A stretch of DNA of 64,000 nucleotides from an uncultured Robinsoniella sp. (lineage in GTDB: Bacteria > Bacillota > Clostridia > Lachnospirales > Lachnospiraceae). This document shows, piece by piece, positions 54,227 to 63,009 of this stretch. Positions within the stretch are counted from its first letter, which is position 1. The number at the start of each line of letters is the position of its first letter. The position numbers and the translations under genes were made by a program. Under the pieces are notes generated by a model. It was not told the origin of the DNA. It saw only the letters and a program-made list of their open reading frames with translations, and did no database searches. The DNA lies in the NCBI GenBank assembly GCA_900539655.1, contig UQCR01000015.1:1-64000 (forward strand), written 5' to 3'.

Positions 54227-55555
54227 TTACATCTGTTTCAAAATGAATTTTTTACCCTCAGGCAGTGAGATATAATCCTTCAAATCATATACCACATTAC
54301 TGATTACGTATTCCCCGTCATTTACATAGACCTCAATTAAATTCCGGTCCACTAGAATATTTAATTCGGCATTTTCTTTCAAATCCGGAGTCTCAAAGGA
54401 AACCCTGCAGTTTGTAATTCCCTGGTATACTTTTTCCCGGTTTGTACAGATTTTATTTCCGTTTCTGTAAATCTCATATCCGCCCAGAGACAGAGTCTCA
54501 CCATCGTCCAGCGATATCTTTAACTGGTATGGTTTCCCGTACTCCAGTTGATCCACTTGAGATATTTCCTTTGAAAATGCTTTTTCCACATTTGGATGAA
54601 TCCGATAATATATATGGTGATTCCTAAGTTCTGCCACACGGGGGGTACACATCATCCCGATCCAGGGCTTTTCGTCCGGAACCGGTTTGGGCATTCTCAT
54701 CCACCCGATGACGACTCTGCGCCCTTCTTCATCCACTGTACTCTGTGGTGCATAGAGATCCAGTCCATAATCTGCAAACTGATACGCCTTTGCCATGGTC
54801 AGGGTTCCGGTCTGTTCGTCAAAATCTGCTTCTGCACATATGGCATGATTCTGTTCCTTGTCACCATCTTTTAAAAATCCCATGGGTGAAAAACAAACTA
54901 CCCATCCCTCTTCTGTCTGATACAGATCCGGACATTCCCACATCCAGCCAAAAGAATGTTCCTCTGGTATATAACTGTTCAGATATTCCCAGTTTTCTCT
55001 GTCGCTGCTTCTGTAAAACAGCAGAATTCCTTTTTTTTCATCCAGAGTACTGCCAAGAACCATATAATAATTATCTCCGCTTTTCCATACCTTGGGGTCT
55101 CTAGTATGTGTACGGTGTCCCATGGTGGCATCCACAATCGGTGGAATAATCAGCTTTTTATCCTTTAAATTATCAAAATGTATACCGTCTTCCGATGTAA
55201 TCATCATCTGGGAAGACTCAAATTGTTCATTCACACAGTGATGAATATCTTCCTTTGTAATCTCCTCATAACGCACACCTGTGTAATATATATATAGCTT
55301 TCCATCCTCCTGGACTGCACTGCCGGAAAAGCAGCCGTTGCCATCCCAGTATTTGCTTGGATAAAGGGCAATGTCCTGATGCGTCCAGTTTACCATGTCA
55401 CTACTTATTGCATGACCCCAGTGCATGGTTGCCCATGCAGGAGCATATGGAAAATACTGATAAAATAAATGATACTTTCCTTTATAATAGATGAAGCCAT
55501 TGGGATCGTTGATCCAGTTCCCTGGTGCCCTCAAATGTAATTGATGTTCCGTCAT
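54227..55555 (-). CDS. GH32 beta-fructosidase (sucrose/fructan hydrolase), cytoplasmic
   Basis: 442 residues, no signal peptide. GH32 five-bladed propeller with nucleophile motif NWINDPNGFIYY (Asp near 17), FSGSAV, THTRDPKVW (transition-state Asp) and the acid/base motif WECPDLYQTEEG, followed by the beta-sandwich domain. ATG 55555 follows GGGAGG; the longer reading to 55612 lacks a ribosome site. Last gene of an operon with its own importer and ATPase. It hydrolyses imported sucrose, kestose or short fructo-oligosaccharides; phosphorylated sucrose is less likely as there is no PTS gene here. Confidence 0.92.
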   Translation of the reverse strand: MTEHQLHLRAPGNWINDPNGFIYYKGKYHLFYQYFPYAPAWATMHWGHAISSDMVNWTHQDIALYPSKYWDGNGCFSGSAVQEDGKLYIYYTGVRYEEITKEDIHHCVNEQFESSQMMITSEDGIHFDNLKDKKLIIPPIVDATMGHRTHTRDPKVWKSGDNYYMVLGSTLDEKKGILLFYRSSDRENWEYLNSYIPEEHSFGWMWECPDLYQTEEGWVVCFSPMGFLKDGDKEQNHAICAEADFDEQTGTLTMAKAYQFADYGLDLYAPQSTVDEEGRRVVIGWMRMPKPVPDEKPWIGMMCTPRVAELRNHHIYYRIHPNVEKAFSKEISQVDQLEYGKPYQLKISLDDGETLSLGGYEIYRNGNKICTNREKVYQGITNCRVSFETPDLKENAELNILVDRNLIEVYVNDGEYVISNVVYDLKDYISLPEGKKFILKQM

Positions 55556-55627
55556 ATATACCTCCCATTTCAAGTTATTTTCCCATACTGAACATACTCC
55601 CGCAGTCTGCATACCATGTACAGTTTC

Positions 55628-56722
55628 CTAATAAGTTACTTCTGTTTCTTTATCAAAAAAATAGAATTTTGTCGGATCCAGTACAAAAGAAATCTTTTCT
55701 CCGATAGCACTGACCTCGTATTTTGATACCCGGGCTACAGTGGTTATTCCGCCAAATTGAAAATAGAGATTGTTTTCATTTCCCATAACTTCTTTATTTT
55801 CCACCACAGCAGTCTGTATATTAGATTTGTATATCTCCAGATTGTGGGGATCCAGTTTTATATCCTCGCCTCGGATTCCCAGAATCATATCGCCTTGTTT
55901 TCCGTTGTGCTTCTTCAGGACACCTTCCGGGAGTGTAATCTGATTCTTATCATCTTTGAATTCCACCATGTTGCCTTTTACGTTCACCTCATAGAAATTC
56001 ATCTGAGGAGAACCGATAAATCCAGCTACAAATTTATTCACAGGATGCTCATACAATTCCATGGGTGCGCCTACCTGCTGTATAACGCCATCTTTCATGA
56101 TAACGATACGGTCCGCCATAGTCATAGCTTCGGTCTGGTCATGGGTTACATAGATAGTGGTGGTGCCCAGTGTGCGGTGAAGCTTGCTGATTTCATTTCT
56201 CATACTCACTCGAAGTTTGGCATCCAGGTTGGATAGTGGCTCATCCATAAGGAATACCTGCTGATTCTTTACAATTGCCCTGCCCAATGCAACGCGCTGC
56301 CGCTGACCGCCGGAGAGGTTCTTAGGCTTTCTGTACCGGAACTCTTCCAGCCCCAGTATATCAATTGCCCAGTTTACTTTTCTTTTGATTTCATTGGATG
56401 GCACTTTCATATTTTTCAGACCGTAACCAATATTTTTTTCTACTGTCATATGGGGGTAAAGAGCATAATTCTGAAACACCATAGCAATTCCCCGGTCCCT
56501 TGGAGCCGTTTCATTTACTTTCTTCCCCTGAATAAATAATTCTCCCTGTGTAATTTCTTCAAATCCTGCAATCATGCGTAGTGTTGTGGATTTCCCACAG
56601 CCGGATGGTCCGACAAATGCAATAAATTCTTTCTCTTTAATTTCCAGATTAAAATTAGTGACCGCATTCTTATCCGTATTTGGATATTTTTTATTTATAT
56701 TCTTAAATTCTATAAAGCTCAT
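55628..56722 (-). CDS. msmK: ABC transporter ATP-binding protein (MsmK/UgpC type)
   Basis: 364 residues. Walker A GPSGCGKSTTLRM, Q-loop MVFQNYALYPHM, signature LSGGQRQRVALGRAIV, Walker B VFLMDEPLSNLDAKLR and switch His (YVTHDQTEAMT). The C-terminal TOBE regulatory domain starts near 240. Such ATPases drive CUT1 sugar importers and are often shared by several of them. This is the only sugar-importer ATPase in the window, between the permease and GH32 genes. Confidence 0.95.
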   Translation of the reverse strand: MSFIEFKNINKKYPNTDKNAVTNFNLEIKEKEFIAFVGPSGCGKSTTLRMIAGFEEITQGELFIQGKKVNETAPRDRGIAMVFQNYALYPHMTVEKNIGYGLKNMKVPSNEIKRKVNWAIDILGLEEFRYRKPKNLSGGQRQRVALGRAIVKNQQVFLMDEPLSNLDAKLRVSMRNEISKLHRTLGTTTIYVTHDQTEAMTMADRIVIMKDGVIQQVGAPMELYEHPVNKFVAGFIGSPQMNFYEVNVKGNMVEFKDDKNQITLPEGVLKKHNGKQGDMILGIRGEDIKLDPHNLEIYKSNIQTAVVENKEVMGNENNLYFQFGGITTVARVSKYEVSAIGEKISFVLDPTKFYFFDKETEVTY

Positions 56723-56726
56723 ACTA

Positions 56727-57578
56727 TCATCCTTCCTTAGTGCCTGTGTGTGTAACTCCCTCTACAATCTGTTTTGAGAAACAGGAATATATAATAATGA
56801 CCGGTATCGTAATCAGGGTTATGACCGCCAGAGTCTGACCCATGGTTGTATTTTCATTAGCGGTAATGGAGTTCAATCCAATCTGTGCAGTAAGCAGGTC
56901 ACTGGAGGTAAATACCAGAGACGGCCAGAGGTAGTCATTCCATACGTTCAAAAATGTAAAAACACTGACTGTAGCCACAACTGTTTTGGACATCGGAAGA
57001 ACCATGGTAAAAAAGTATTTCACCGGACTGCAAAAATCCAGCTGTGCCGCTTCATAAACGTCATCCGGCAGACTGAGAAAAACCTGACGGAACAGGAAAA
57101 TATTAAAAGGATTAACGATCATTGGCAGAATGTATCCGATCACAGTATTCAGCAATCCCGTTTTTGCAATTATCAGAAAGTGAATCGTGATAATCGTCTC
57201 AGTAGGAATAATCATCAACATCATAATAACCAGCACCCAGCGCTCCCGAAATGGAAAATCAATTTTTGCAAGTGCGTATCCTGCAAGTCCGTTTACGATG
57301 ATTCCAAGTACGATCAGGACAGCAGCATAAAACAGGGTGTTTCCCATGTAACGCAGAAAAGCAGTATTTGTAATAATGGATATATAGTTGTCAAAAAAGC
57401 TGCTGCTCAGTGCCGGAGGAATAAACGCCGACATAGCATTCATATCAGCTGCAATAGCAGCATCCGGTTTAAATGAATTTGCCAGCATCCAGACCACTGG
57501 AAATAAGAAGAACACAGATAAAATAAGCATCAGAATAACACAAACCCAGTTAATTGATTTTTGTCTTTTTGTTAACAT
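56727..57578 (-). CDS. Carbohydrate ABC transporter permease (MalG type)
   Basis: 283-residue CUT1 permease with six membrane segments. The EAA loop reads VYEAAQLDFCSPVKYFF then MVLP; the Gly that normally follows the Asp is Phe here. It overlaps the preceding permease gene by 29 nt and is followed four bases later by the ATPase gene. Confidence 0.9.
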   Translation of the reverse strand: MLTKRQKSINWVCVILMLILSVFFLFPVVWMLANSFKPDAAIAADMNAMSAFIPPALSSSFFDNYISIITNTAFLRYMGNTLFYAAVLIVLGIIVNGLAGYALAKIDFPFRERWVLVIMMLMIIPTETIITIHFLIIAKTGLLNTVIGYILPMIVNPFNIFLFRQVFLSLPDDVYEAAQLDFCSPVKYFFTMVLPMSKTVVATVSVFTFLNVWNDYLWPSLVFTSSDLLTAQIGLNSITANENTTMGQTLAVITLITIPVIIIYSCFSKQIVEGVTHTGTKEG

Positions 57579-58455
57579 GTTTCTCCTCCTTATCCCTCGT
57601 CAAGATCGTCTGTACAACGGTCAGAATAACCACAAATATTACAAACACAATCGCCATGGTGGATGCAAGCCCCATTTCCCAGTTAACCGTACCCGTCTCA
57701 TAAATATCATAGACCAGGGTATATGTAGAATGGGAAGGCCCACCTCCTGTCATTACCATAGGCTGGACAATCATTTTAAATGCACCAATGGTGATGGTGA
57801 TAAATACAAATATGCAAATCGGTTTTAATTCCGGCAGCGTAATATCCCTGAATTTCTGCCAGCCACTGGCATGATCCATTTCCGCTGCTTCGTAAAGTCC
57901 GGGATTGATCGCCTGAAGTCCTCCCAGAAAAATAATCATCTGATATCCCACACCCTGCCAGATACTCATGAATGCAATAGATGGAAGTGCCTGCTTATCA
58001 CTGTAAATAAAAGGCTGTGCAGAGATACCCAGGTTCGCCAGTACCGTATTTAAAATTCCCTCCGGATTATAGATCTGCATCCATAAAGTTGAGACAACTG
58101 CAAGAGACATTACTACAGGTATAAAAAATGCTACTTTAAAATACTTTTTACAATGGGTTACTTTGTTGATCATAAGCGCCAGTAGAAGCGCTCCGCCTCC
58201 CTGGAGCGGCACGATTATAAACACGAACTTAACGGTATTTACAAACGCCTTTACAAACAGTTCATCCTTAAATATTGCAATATAGTTTTCCAATCCTACA
58301 AAGTGTGTGAGATCCGGGTTCAAAGCAAAATAATCCGTAAAACTAAAAACCAGTGTCAACAGCATAGGGAGAAACAAAAAGATGGTTAGCAGCACCAGTG
58401 CCGGTCCAAAAAATGCCATTCCTAAAATCGAATTAGATTTTTTTCTCTTCATCAT
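57550..58455 (-). CDS. Sugar ABC transporter permease (MalF type)
   Basis: 301-residue CUT1 permease, six membrane segments. The EAA loop is LYEAAEMDHASGWQKF, with His in place of the usual Gly after Asp. The start overlaps the binding-protein stop as ATGA. It forms the channel with the following permease. Confidence 0.92.
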   Translation of the reverse strand: MMKRKKSNSILGMAFFGPALVLLTIFLFLPMLLTLVFSFTDYFALNPDLTHFVGLENYIAIFKDELFVKAFVNTVKFVFIIVPLQGGGALLLALMINKVTHCKKYFKVAFFIPVVMSLAVVSTLWMQIYNPEGILNTVLANLGISAQPFIYSDKQALPSIAFMSIWQGVGYQMIIFLGGLQAINPGLYEAAEMDHASGWQKFRDITLPELKPICIFVFITITIGAFKMIVQPMVMTGGGPSHSTYTLVYDIYETGTVNWEMGLASTMAIVFVIFVVILTVVQTILTRDKEEKHVNKKTKIN

Positions 58456-59774
58456 TCTCTTGTATAACGCTTTAATTTGGCGTTAATCCTTTCTATAGAT
58501 TTATCCAGTTCTCCTCTGGCATCCTTTCCATTCAGAGCAGCCCCCTCCAGAACCTGTTGAAAAGATGTACTGACCTGGGGATAAACCGGTGTCTTGGGTC
58601 TTGGATGCCCATATTTATTCAACTGCTCATACAAAGCCTTATAATTATCGTCTTCGGAAAAAAGAGAAATCTGTTCAAATGCCCCATAAGTAGACGGCAG
58701 CCCCTTTGTCTGTTCATGGAGAATAATGCCGCTATCCACCCCGCTCATCCATTTTACCAATTCTGTAGCTCCTTCCAGATCAGAAGTGGAAGCTGACGCT
58801 GCATAAGCCCAGGAACCTGTCGGCGTGTATCTGCCACCATCCCAGTTTTCTCCTACAATATAAGGCGCCACTCCCAGTCTGATGTCCGGATAGTTCTCAT
58901 AAACCGTATTCACTTCCCATGCCCCGTCGAACTTAAATGCGGCGCGCCCTGTTTCAAACAGCTTATCAATCGGGGTTTTAGACATATAACCTTTCTCTAC
59001 AAGGCCACGGAAGAATTCCATTGCTTCTGCATTTTCATCAGAGTTGAAAATCCCATCCACGCTCAGCCCATCCTCACTTACAAAGTCTCCGCCATTCGCC
59101 CAGAAGAAAGGAGCGTAATAATAAATACTGGCTTCTCCAACCGGAAACGTCATATCCAGGCAATACCCATTTTTTTCTTTCATTACCGGATCCAGCTTTT
59201 TACAAATATCCAAAAATTCATTCCAAGTCCATGGATCGTCCCCGGATGGAATTTCAATTCCGGCATTTTTAAGAAGATCCTTATTGTAATACAGACCTAC
59301 GCTGGATTCCATAGCCCCAAGCGTATACAGCTCATCATTATAGGTTCCCTGCTCAAGTATGGAGTCCAGATAAACTGCCCGTTCCTCTTCCCCAAGCTCA
59401 GCCAGCGGCTGGATAATCCCGTTGGCAGCATAAGCAGCCACATTAGGACCATCTACGGTAAGCACATCCGGGAGCCCGCCGGACATAACAGATGCATTAA
59501 CCTTATCAGAATATCCGCCTCCACTGTCATTTCTGGGAATAAACTCAATATCTGCAAAATATTTTCCGTCATACTTTTCATTAAATCTTCTCACTGATTC
59601 TGCATAGGCATCCCCTTCCGGAGTATCCTCAATTGTATGTACCCATATGGAAAGGTAACTTTCTCCTTCCTCATATCCGGCAATATCACCTGGCTTTACC
59701 TCTTTTTGCCCGCAACCTGCCATGCAGCCCGCGGCAAGGAAAAATACTGCCGCATATTTCCATGACTTTCTCAT
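58452..59774 (-). CDS. Extracellular sugar-binding lipoprotein (fructan operon)
   Basis: 440 residues. Short signal peptide with lipobox MAGC (Cys21), then a family-1 binding-protein fold (YLSIWVHTIEDTPEGDAYAE; DDPWTWNEFLDICKKLD; AAFKFDGAWEV). AAAGGAGGAGC precedes the ATG. First gene of binding protein - permease - permease - ATPase - GH32. The promoter and LacI-type operators lie directly upstream. Confidence 0.93.
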   Translation of the reverse strand: MRKSWKYAAVFFLAAGCMAGCGQKEVKPGDIAGYEEGESYLSIWVHTIEDTPEGDAYAESVRRFNEKYDGKYFADIEFIPRNDSGGGYSDKVNASVMSGGLPDVLTVDGPNVAAYAANGIIQPLAELGEEERAVYLDSILEQGTYNDELYTLGAMESSVGLYYNKDLLKNAGIEIPSGDDPWTWNEFLDICKKLDPVMKEKNGYCLDMTFPVGEASIYYYAPFFWANGGDFVSEDGLSVDGIFNSDENAEAMEFFRGLVEKGYMSKTPIDKLFETGRAAFKFDGAWEVNTVYENYPDIRLGVAPYIVGENWDGGRYTPTGSWAYAASASTSDLEGATELVKWMSGVDSGIILHEQTKGLPSTYGAFEQISLFSEDDNYKALYEQLNKYGHPRPKTPVYPQVSTSFQQVLEGAALNGKDARGELDKSIERINAKLKRYTRE

Positions 59775-59807
59775 GTGCTCCTCCTTTACTTTACAAACCT
59801 AAGTTTT

Positions 59808-59842
59808 GTAACCGGTAATGTTACCGGTTAAGTTACCGGTTA
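59808..59842. promoter_or_regulatory. Triple ACCGGT operator
   Basis: ACCGGT at 59811, 59823 and 59835, an exact 12-bp period, each flanked by TA/TT to give TAACCGGTAA/TTACCGGTTA-type palindromes with a central CG, as LacI-family repressors bind. It lies just downstream of the operon promoter, where binding would block transcription. Confidence 0.8.
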
Positions 59843-59856
59843 CTTTATCTATTTCA

Positions 59857-59885
59857 AGAGTATCACACCTCCATATTTGCGTCAA
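59857..59885 (-). promoter_or_regulatory. Promoter of the fructan operon
   Basis: Minus strand: -35 TTGACG (59880-59885), 17-bp spacer, weak -10 TACTCT (59857-59862). The start point would fall about 8 bp before the operator cluster. Confidence 0.5.
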
Positions 59886-59953
59886 TTCTTTTTTCCATTT
59901 TTGTGAATACTGTCTTGAACTGAGAAAGCAATTTTGTGAGATATTCACAAAAA

Positions 59954-59963
59954 TAACCGGTTA
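59954..59963. promoter_or_regulatory. Fourth ACCGGT operator
   Basis: TAACCGGTTA, 104 bp before the LacI-type start and 121 bp from the cluster. It could support looping or autoregulation. Confidence 0.6.
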
Positions 59964-60066
59964 CTTTCCCATCGTCCTAATTTGACATTGCCTCCTGAAC
60001 TTATTTTTGTTATACTTTTGCTGGAACGTGTTTGAAATTGCTTACTGTACCAACAAAGGAGCTGCT

Positions 60067-61098
60067 ATGGGAAAAAAGAACAAAGTAACTTTTAATGATA
60101 TTGCAAATTATACAAACTTTTCAAAAACAACCATTTCCAGATATTTCAATAACCCGGATTCTCTTACAGAAGAAAACCAGAAAATAATTGCAGACGCTCT
60201 GGCGGCTCTTGATTATAAAGAAAATAAAGTTGCCCGGATACTGGCAAGCGGAAGTACTGAATTTGTAGGCATTATAATCCCTAACCTGTATCTGCACTAC
60301 TATTCAGAGATGCTGAATCAGATTCTGTCTTCCTATCAGGAATTCGGTTACAAGTTTCTGGTGTTTGTTGGTAATGACGATGCAGAAGTTGAACGTAATT
60401 ATATCAGGGAATTAATGGCATACCAGATTGAAGGGCTAATTGTCTTAAGCCATACCATTCCCTCAAAAGAGCTGGCGGATTACCACATACCCATTGTTGC
60501 TATCGAACGGGAAGACCAGTATATCTCCAGTATTAACACGGATAATTATATGGGCGCTGTTCAGGCAACCAGCCTGCTGATTAAAAATAAATGCAGTTTC
60601 TTAATCCATATCAACAACGATGTACCCGACTATATACCGGCATATGGCCGGATTAAAGGATTTCAGGATATTTGCGTGGAGGAGAACACCCCCCATGAGA
60701 TAATTTACTGCGATCTGGGATCTACCTTTGAGGCCAGCAATCAGAAGCTTACCGAAATTTATGAAGACCTGGAAAAACGATATCCCAATCAAAAAAAAGG
60801 CATTTTTATGCCCAATGATACCCATGCCAATGTTCTGCTCAACATTATCATCCGTATGAAAGGCGCACTGGGCAATGATTACCGGATTGTAGGTTTCGAT
60901 GATTCTCCTATTTCCAAGGAAGCGATTATACCCATCACTACAGTAGGACAGCAAATCAGCCTTCTGGCCCAGGAAGCGGTGAAACTTCTGGTCGAACAAA
61001 TGTCTGAACGTAAAAAAAGGCGCCCCAATATCCAAACAGAACCGGTGCACATAAAAATACCACCGGTTCTGGTGCGCAGAGATACTACAGACCATTAA
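60067..61098 (+). CDS. LacI-family repressor of the fructan operon
   Basis: 343 residues. N-terminal HTH VTFNDIANYTNFSKTTISRY with hinge (ALAALDYKENKVARILASG), then a periplasmic-binding-protein-like effector domain (EFVGIIIPNLYLHYYSEML; GFDDSPISKEAIIPITTV). The start is ATG 60067 after AAAGGAG; the longer reading begins upstream of any ribosome site. Divergent from the operon it most likely controls through the ACCGGT sites. A terminator follows. Confidence 0.92.
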   Translation: MGKKNKVTFNDIANYTNFSKTTISRYFNNPDSLTEENQKIIADALAALDYKENKVARILASGSTEFVGIIIPNLYLHYYSEMLNQILSSYQEFGYKFLVFVGNDDAEVERNYIRELMAYQIEGLIVLSHTIPSKELADYHIPIVAIEREDQYISSINTDNYMGAVQATSLLIKNKCSFLIHINNDVPDYIPAYGRIKGFQDICVEENTPHEIIYCDLGSTFEASNQKLTEIYEDLEKRYPNQKKGIFMPNDTHANVLLNIIIRMKGALGNDYRIVGFDDSPISKEAIIPITTVGQQISLLAQEAVKLLVEQMSERKKRRPNIQTEPVHIKIPPVLVRRDTTDH

Positions 61099-61150
61099 AA
61101 GTATGGACTCCGCTGAACTAGAACGTGGTGGAAAAGTATAATCTTATATT

Positions 61151-61179
61151 AAAAGGCTCCCTGACGGAAGCCTTTTTTT
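61151..61179 (+). terminator. Terminator of the LacI gene
   Basis: AAAAGGCTcc / ggAAGCCTTTT hairpin with a 7-T run. Confidence 0.9.
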
Positions 61180-61189
61180 ATATCATCGT

Positions 61190-62713
61190 TTACTTCATAG
61201 CTTCACTGACTACAGCTGCTTCTGCCTGGGCACGCTGTATATCGTCTGCTTTTTCCAATCCCTCTACCGTAATATTGCGGTTTACCTTGGCATCGTAAGT
61301 ATCGGCTCTCATGATTTCACCCAGATCAATACCCACTGTCTCTTTCATGGATTCAAAAAGCTTTGCCATCACTGCCGGTACGTTTCCGGCAACCGGATCA
61401 ATCCCACTGCCTTCGCCGCCGCCTATGATTGTGATCTTGTCAATCTGGCTCAGAGGTTCTGCAATTTTACCTGCAATATCAGGAAGAACCTGAATCAGCA
61501 TCTGTGCCATAGCTGCATTGTTATACTTCTGATAAGCTTCGGCTCGTTTTTCCATAGCCTCGGCTTCTGCAAGGCCCTTTGCCCGGATAGCCTCTGCCTC
61601 AGCTTCCCCAACTCTTTGTATACCCTGGGCTTCCTGCTCTTTGGAATAGCGGTCTGCTTCTGCCTTTGATTTTTGCGCTTCCGCTTCCTTTTGCACCTCA
61701 AACTTCTTAGCTTCTGCTTCTTTTTGACGTTCAAACAATTCAGCTTCTGCTTTCTGTTGGCGTTCGTATCTGTCTGCCTCTGCTTTTTTCCTGATCTGAG
61801 CATCCAGGGACTGTTCCATTACCTCTGCTTCTTTTTGTTTTAGAAGAATCACTTTTTCTTCTTTTGCAATATCCGCATCCGCTGCAGTAACGCCAATTGT
61901 TTTCCTCTGCTGCTCTTTTTGAATCTCATAAGCGGCATCCGCTTCTGCACGTTTCGTATCCGCATTTTTTTGAAGTGCAGATTTCTGTATGTCAAGCTCG
62001 TTATTCTTAATTGCTATTTCACGGTCTGAATTAATTTTTGCATCATTTGCCTGTTTGTCTGCTTCAGCTTTTGCAACTGCTATTTCCTTTTCTGCCTCTG
62101 CTTTTGCTATAGCTGCTTTCTTCTTGATCTGTGAAATATTATCAATACCAAGGTCATCAATTACTCCATTATTATCCGTGAAATTCTGCACATTAAAACT
62201 AACGATGTCAAGTCCCATTGCCGCCAGATCCGGTTCTGCATTTTCTTTTACCAGATTGGCGAACTTCTGACGGTCACCAACCATTTCCTCCAGCCTCATT
62301 CTGCCTACAATCTCACGCATATTACCTTCCAGAACTTCCCTTGCAACCTGTGCTATGTACTGGGTATTCTGATTCAGGAAGTTTTCCGCCGCCAGTCCCA
62401 GCCGCTGATTTTCGCTGCTGATTTTAACGTTAACAGCTGCATCTACCTGAATATTAATATAATCAGCTGTAGGTACGGAACTGGAAGTCTTTACATCGAT
62501 TGGAATCAGCTTTAAGCTTAATTTGTCAAGCCGTTCCAATACAGGAATCTTAATACTGGCTTTTCCAATAATAATCTTTTTTCGTAATCCGGAAATAATA
62601 AATGCCGTATCCGGCGGAGCTTTTACATATCCCGTTATCAGTATTAAAATAAGTAAAACTAAAACCACACCCACCACAATAAAAATCCCAATGTTATCCA
62701 TCATCGTATTCAT
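61190..62713 (-). CDS. Flotillin-like SPFH-domain membrane protein
   Basis: 507 residues. One N-terminal membrane segment (IFIVVGVVLVLLILILITGY), an SPFH domain at about 30-200 (FIISGLRKKIIIGKASIKIP; NIQVDAAVNVKI), then a very long Ala/Glu/Lys coiled coil at about 200-400 with repeated QKEAEA-type units, and a C-terminal helix-rich region with GGGEGSGIDP. Flotillins (FloT/YqiK type) scaffold membrane microdomains. AAAGGAG precedes the ATG. No NfeD partner gene is adjacent, which is unusual. Expression is apparently controlled by the riboswitch at 62878-62970. Confidence 0.93.
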   Translation of the reverse strand: MNTMMDNIGIFIVVGVVLVLLILILITGYVKAPPDTAFIISGLRKKIIIGKASIKIPVLERLDKLSLKLIPIDVKTSSSVPTADYINIQVDAAVNVKISSENQRLGLAAENFLNQNTQYIAQVAREVLEGNMREIVGRMRLEEMVGDRQKFANLVKENAEPDLAAMGLDIVSFNVQNFTDNNGVIDDLGIDNISQIKKKAAIAKAEAEKEIAVAKAEADKQANDAKINSDREIAIKNNELDIQKSALQKNADTKRAEADAAYEIQKEQQRKTIGVTAADADIAKEEKVILLKQKEAEVMEQSLDAQIRKKAEADRYERQQKAEAELFERQKEAEAKKFEVQKEAEAQKSKAEADRYSKEQEAQGIQRVGEAEAEAIRAKGLAEAEAMEKRAEAYQKYNNAAMAQMLIQVLPDIAGKIAEPLSQIDKITIIGGGEGSGIDPVAGNVPAVMAKLFESMKETVGIDLGEIMRADTYDAKVNRNITVEGLEKADDIQRAQAEAAVVSEAMK

Positions 62714-62772
62714 ATTTTTTCTCCTTTGTCCTGTTTATCTGAATCGTTATTAGTTTGAAATGCTCTTATCAT
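62710..62772 (-). CDS. Possible 20-residue leader ORF
   Basis: ATG 62772 to TGA 62710, overlapping the flotillin start as ATGA. AAGGAGG lies 12 bp upstream, which is long for a ribosome site. The peptide is polar and matches nothing I know. It could couple translation to the flotillin gene or be chance. Confidence 0.25.
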   Translation of the reverse strand: MIRAFQTNNDSDKQDKGEKI

Positions 62773-62844
62773 TGCAACGCTCCACCTCCTTATTCATGCT
62801 CAGAGCACTTCCGGAAATTTGTGTATGCTGCCATCGGGGTAAAG

Positions 62845-62888
62845 AAAAAAGACCCCTATTGCAACAACCAATGCTACAATAAAAGTCT
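62845..62888 (-). terminator. Expression-platform terminator of the riboswitch
   Basis: Minus strand: 5' arm AGACTTTTATTG pairs base for base (with G-U pairs) with 3' arm CAATAGGGGTCT, followed by six T (62845-62850). The 5' arm is the same sequence that closes aptamer helix P1, so the two structures exclude each other. Confidence 0.8.
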
Positions 62889-62970
62889 CGCACATTTCAT
62901 TCGATACGGATGTTTTACATCGTCCTGACGATTTCGAATCACCTTGCGGTGTTGGCTACTCCCTTTTATT
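62878..62970 (-). ncRNA. yybP-ykoY-type (Mn2+) riboswitch aptamer
   Basis: Minus-strand RNA with P1 AATAAAAG / CTTTTATT (8 bp), then GGGAGTAGCC, a CACC-GCAA-GGTG hairpin, a helix ATTCGA/TCGAAT enclosing two small hairpins, and the closing loop TGTGCGAGAC. GGGAGTAGC and GCGAGAC-TTT are the two conserved strands of the yybP-ykoY family that senses manganese. The assignment is by eye from these motifs; a covariance-model search would settle it. Confidence 0.72.
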
Positions 62971-62976
62971 AAGATC

Positions 62977-63005
62977 AATATAGCACCATTTCCATATATT
63001 GTCAA
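62977..63005 (-). promoter_or_regulatory. Promoter of the riboswitch-flotillin transcript
   Basis: Minus strand: -35 TTGACA (63000-63005), 17-bp spacer, -10 TATATT (62977-62982). The start point is just before P1 of the aptamer. Confidence 0.75.
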
Positions 63006-63009
63006 TAAT

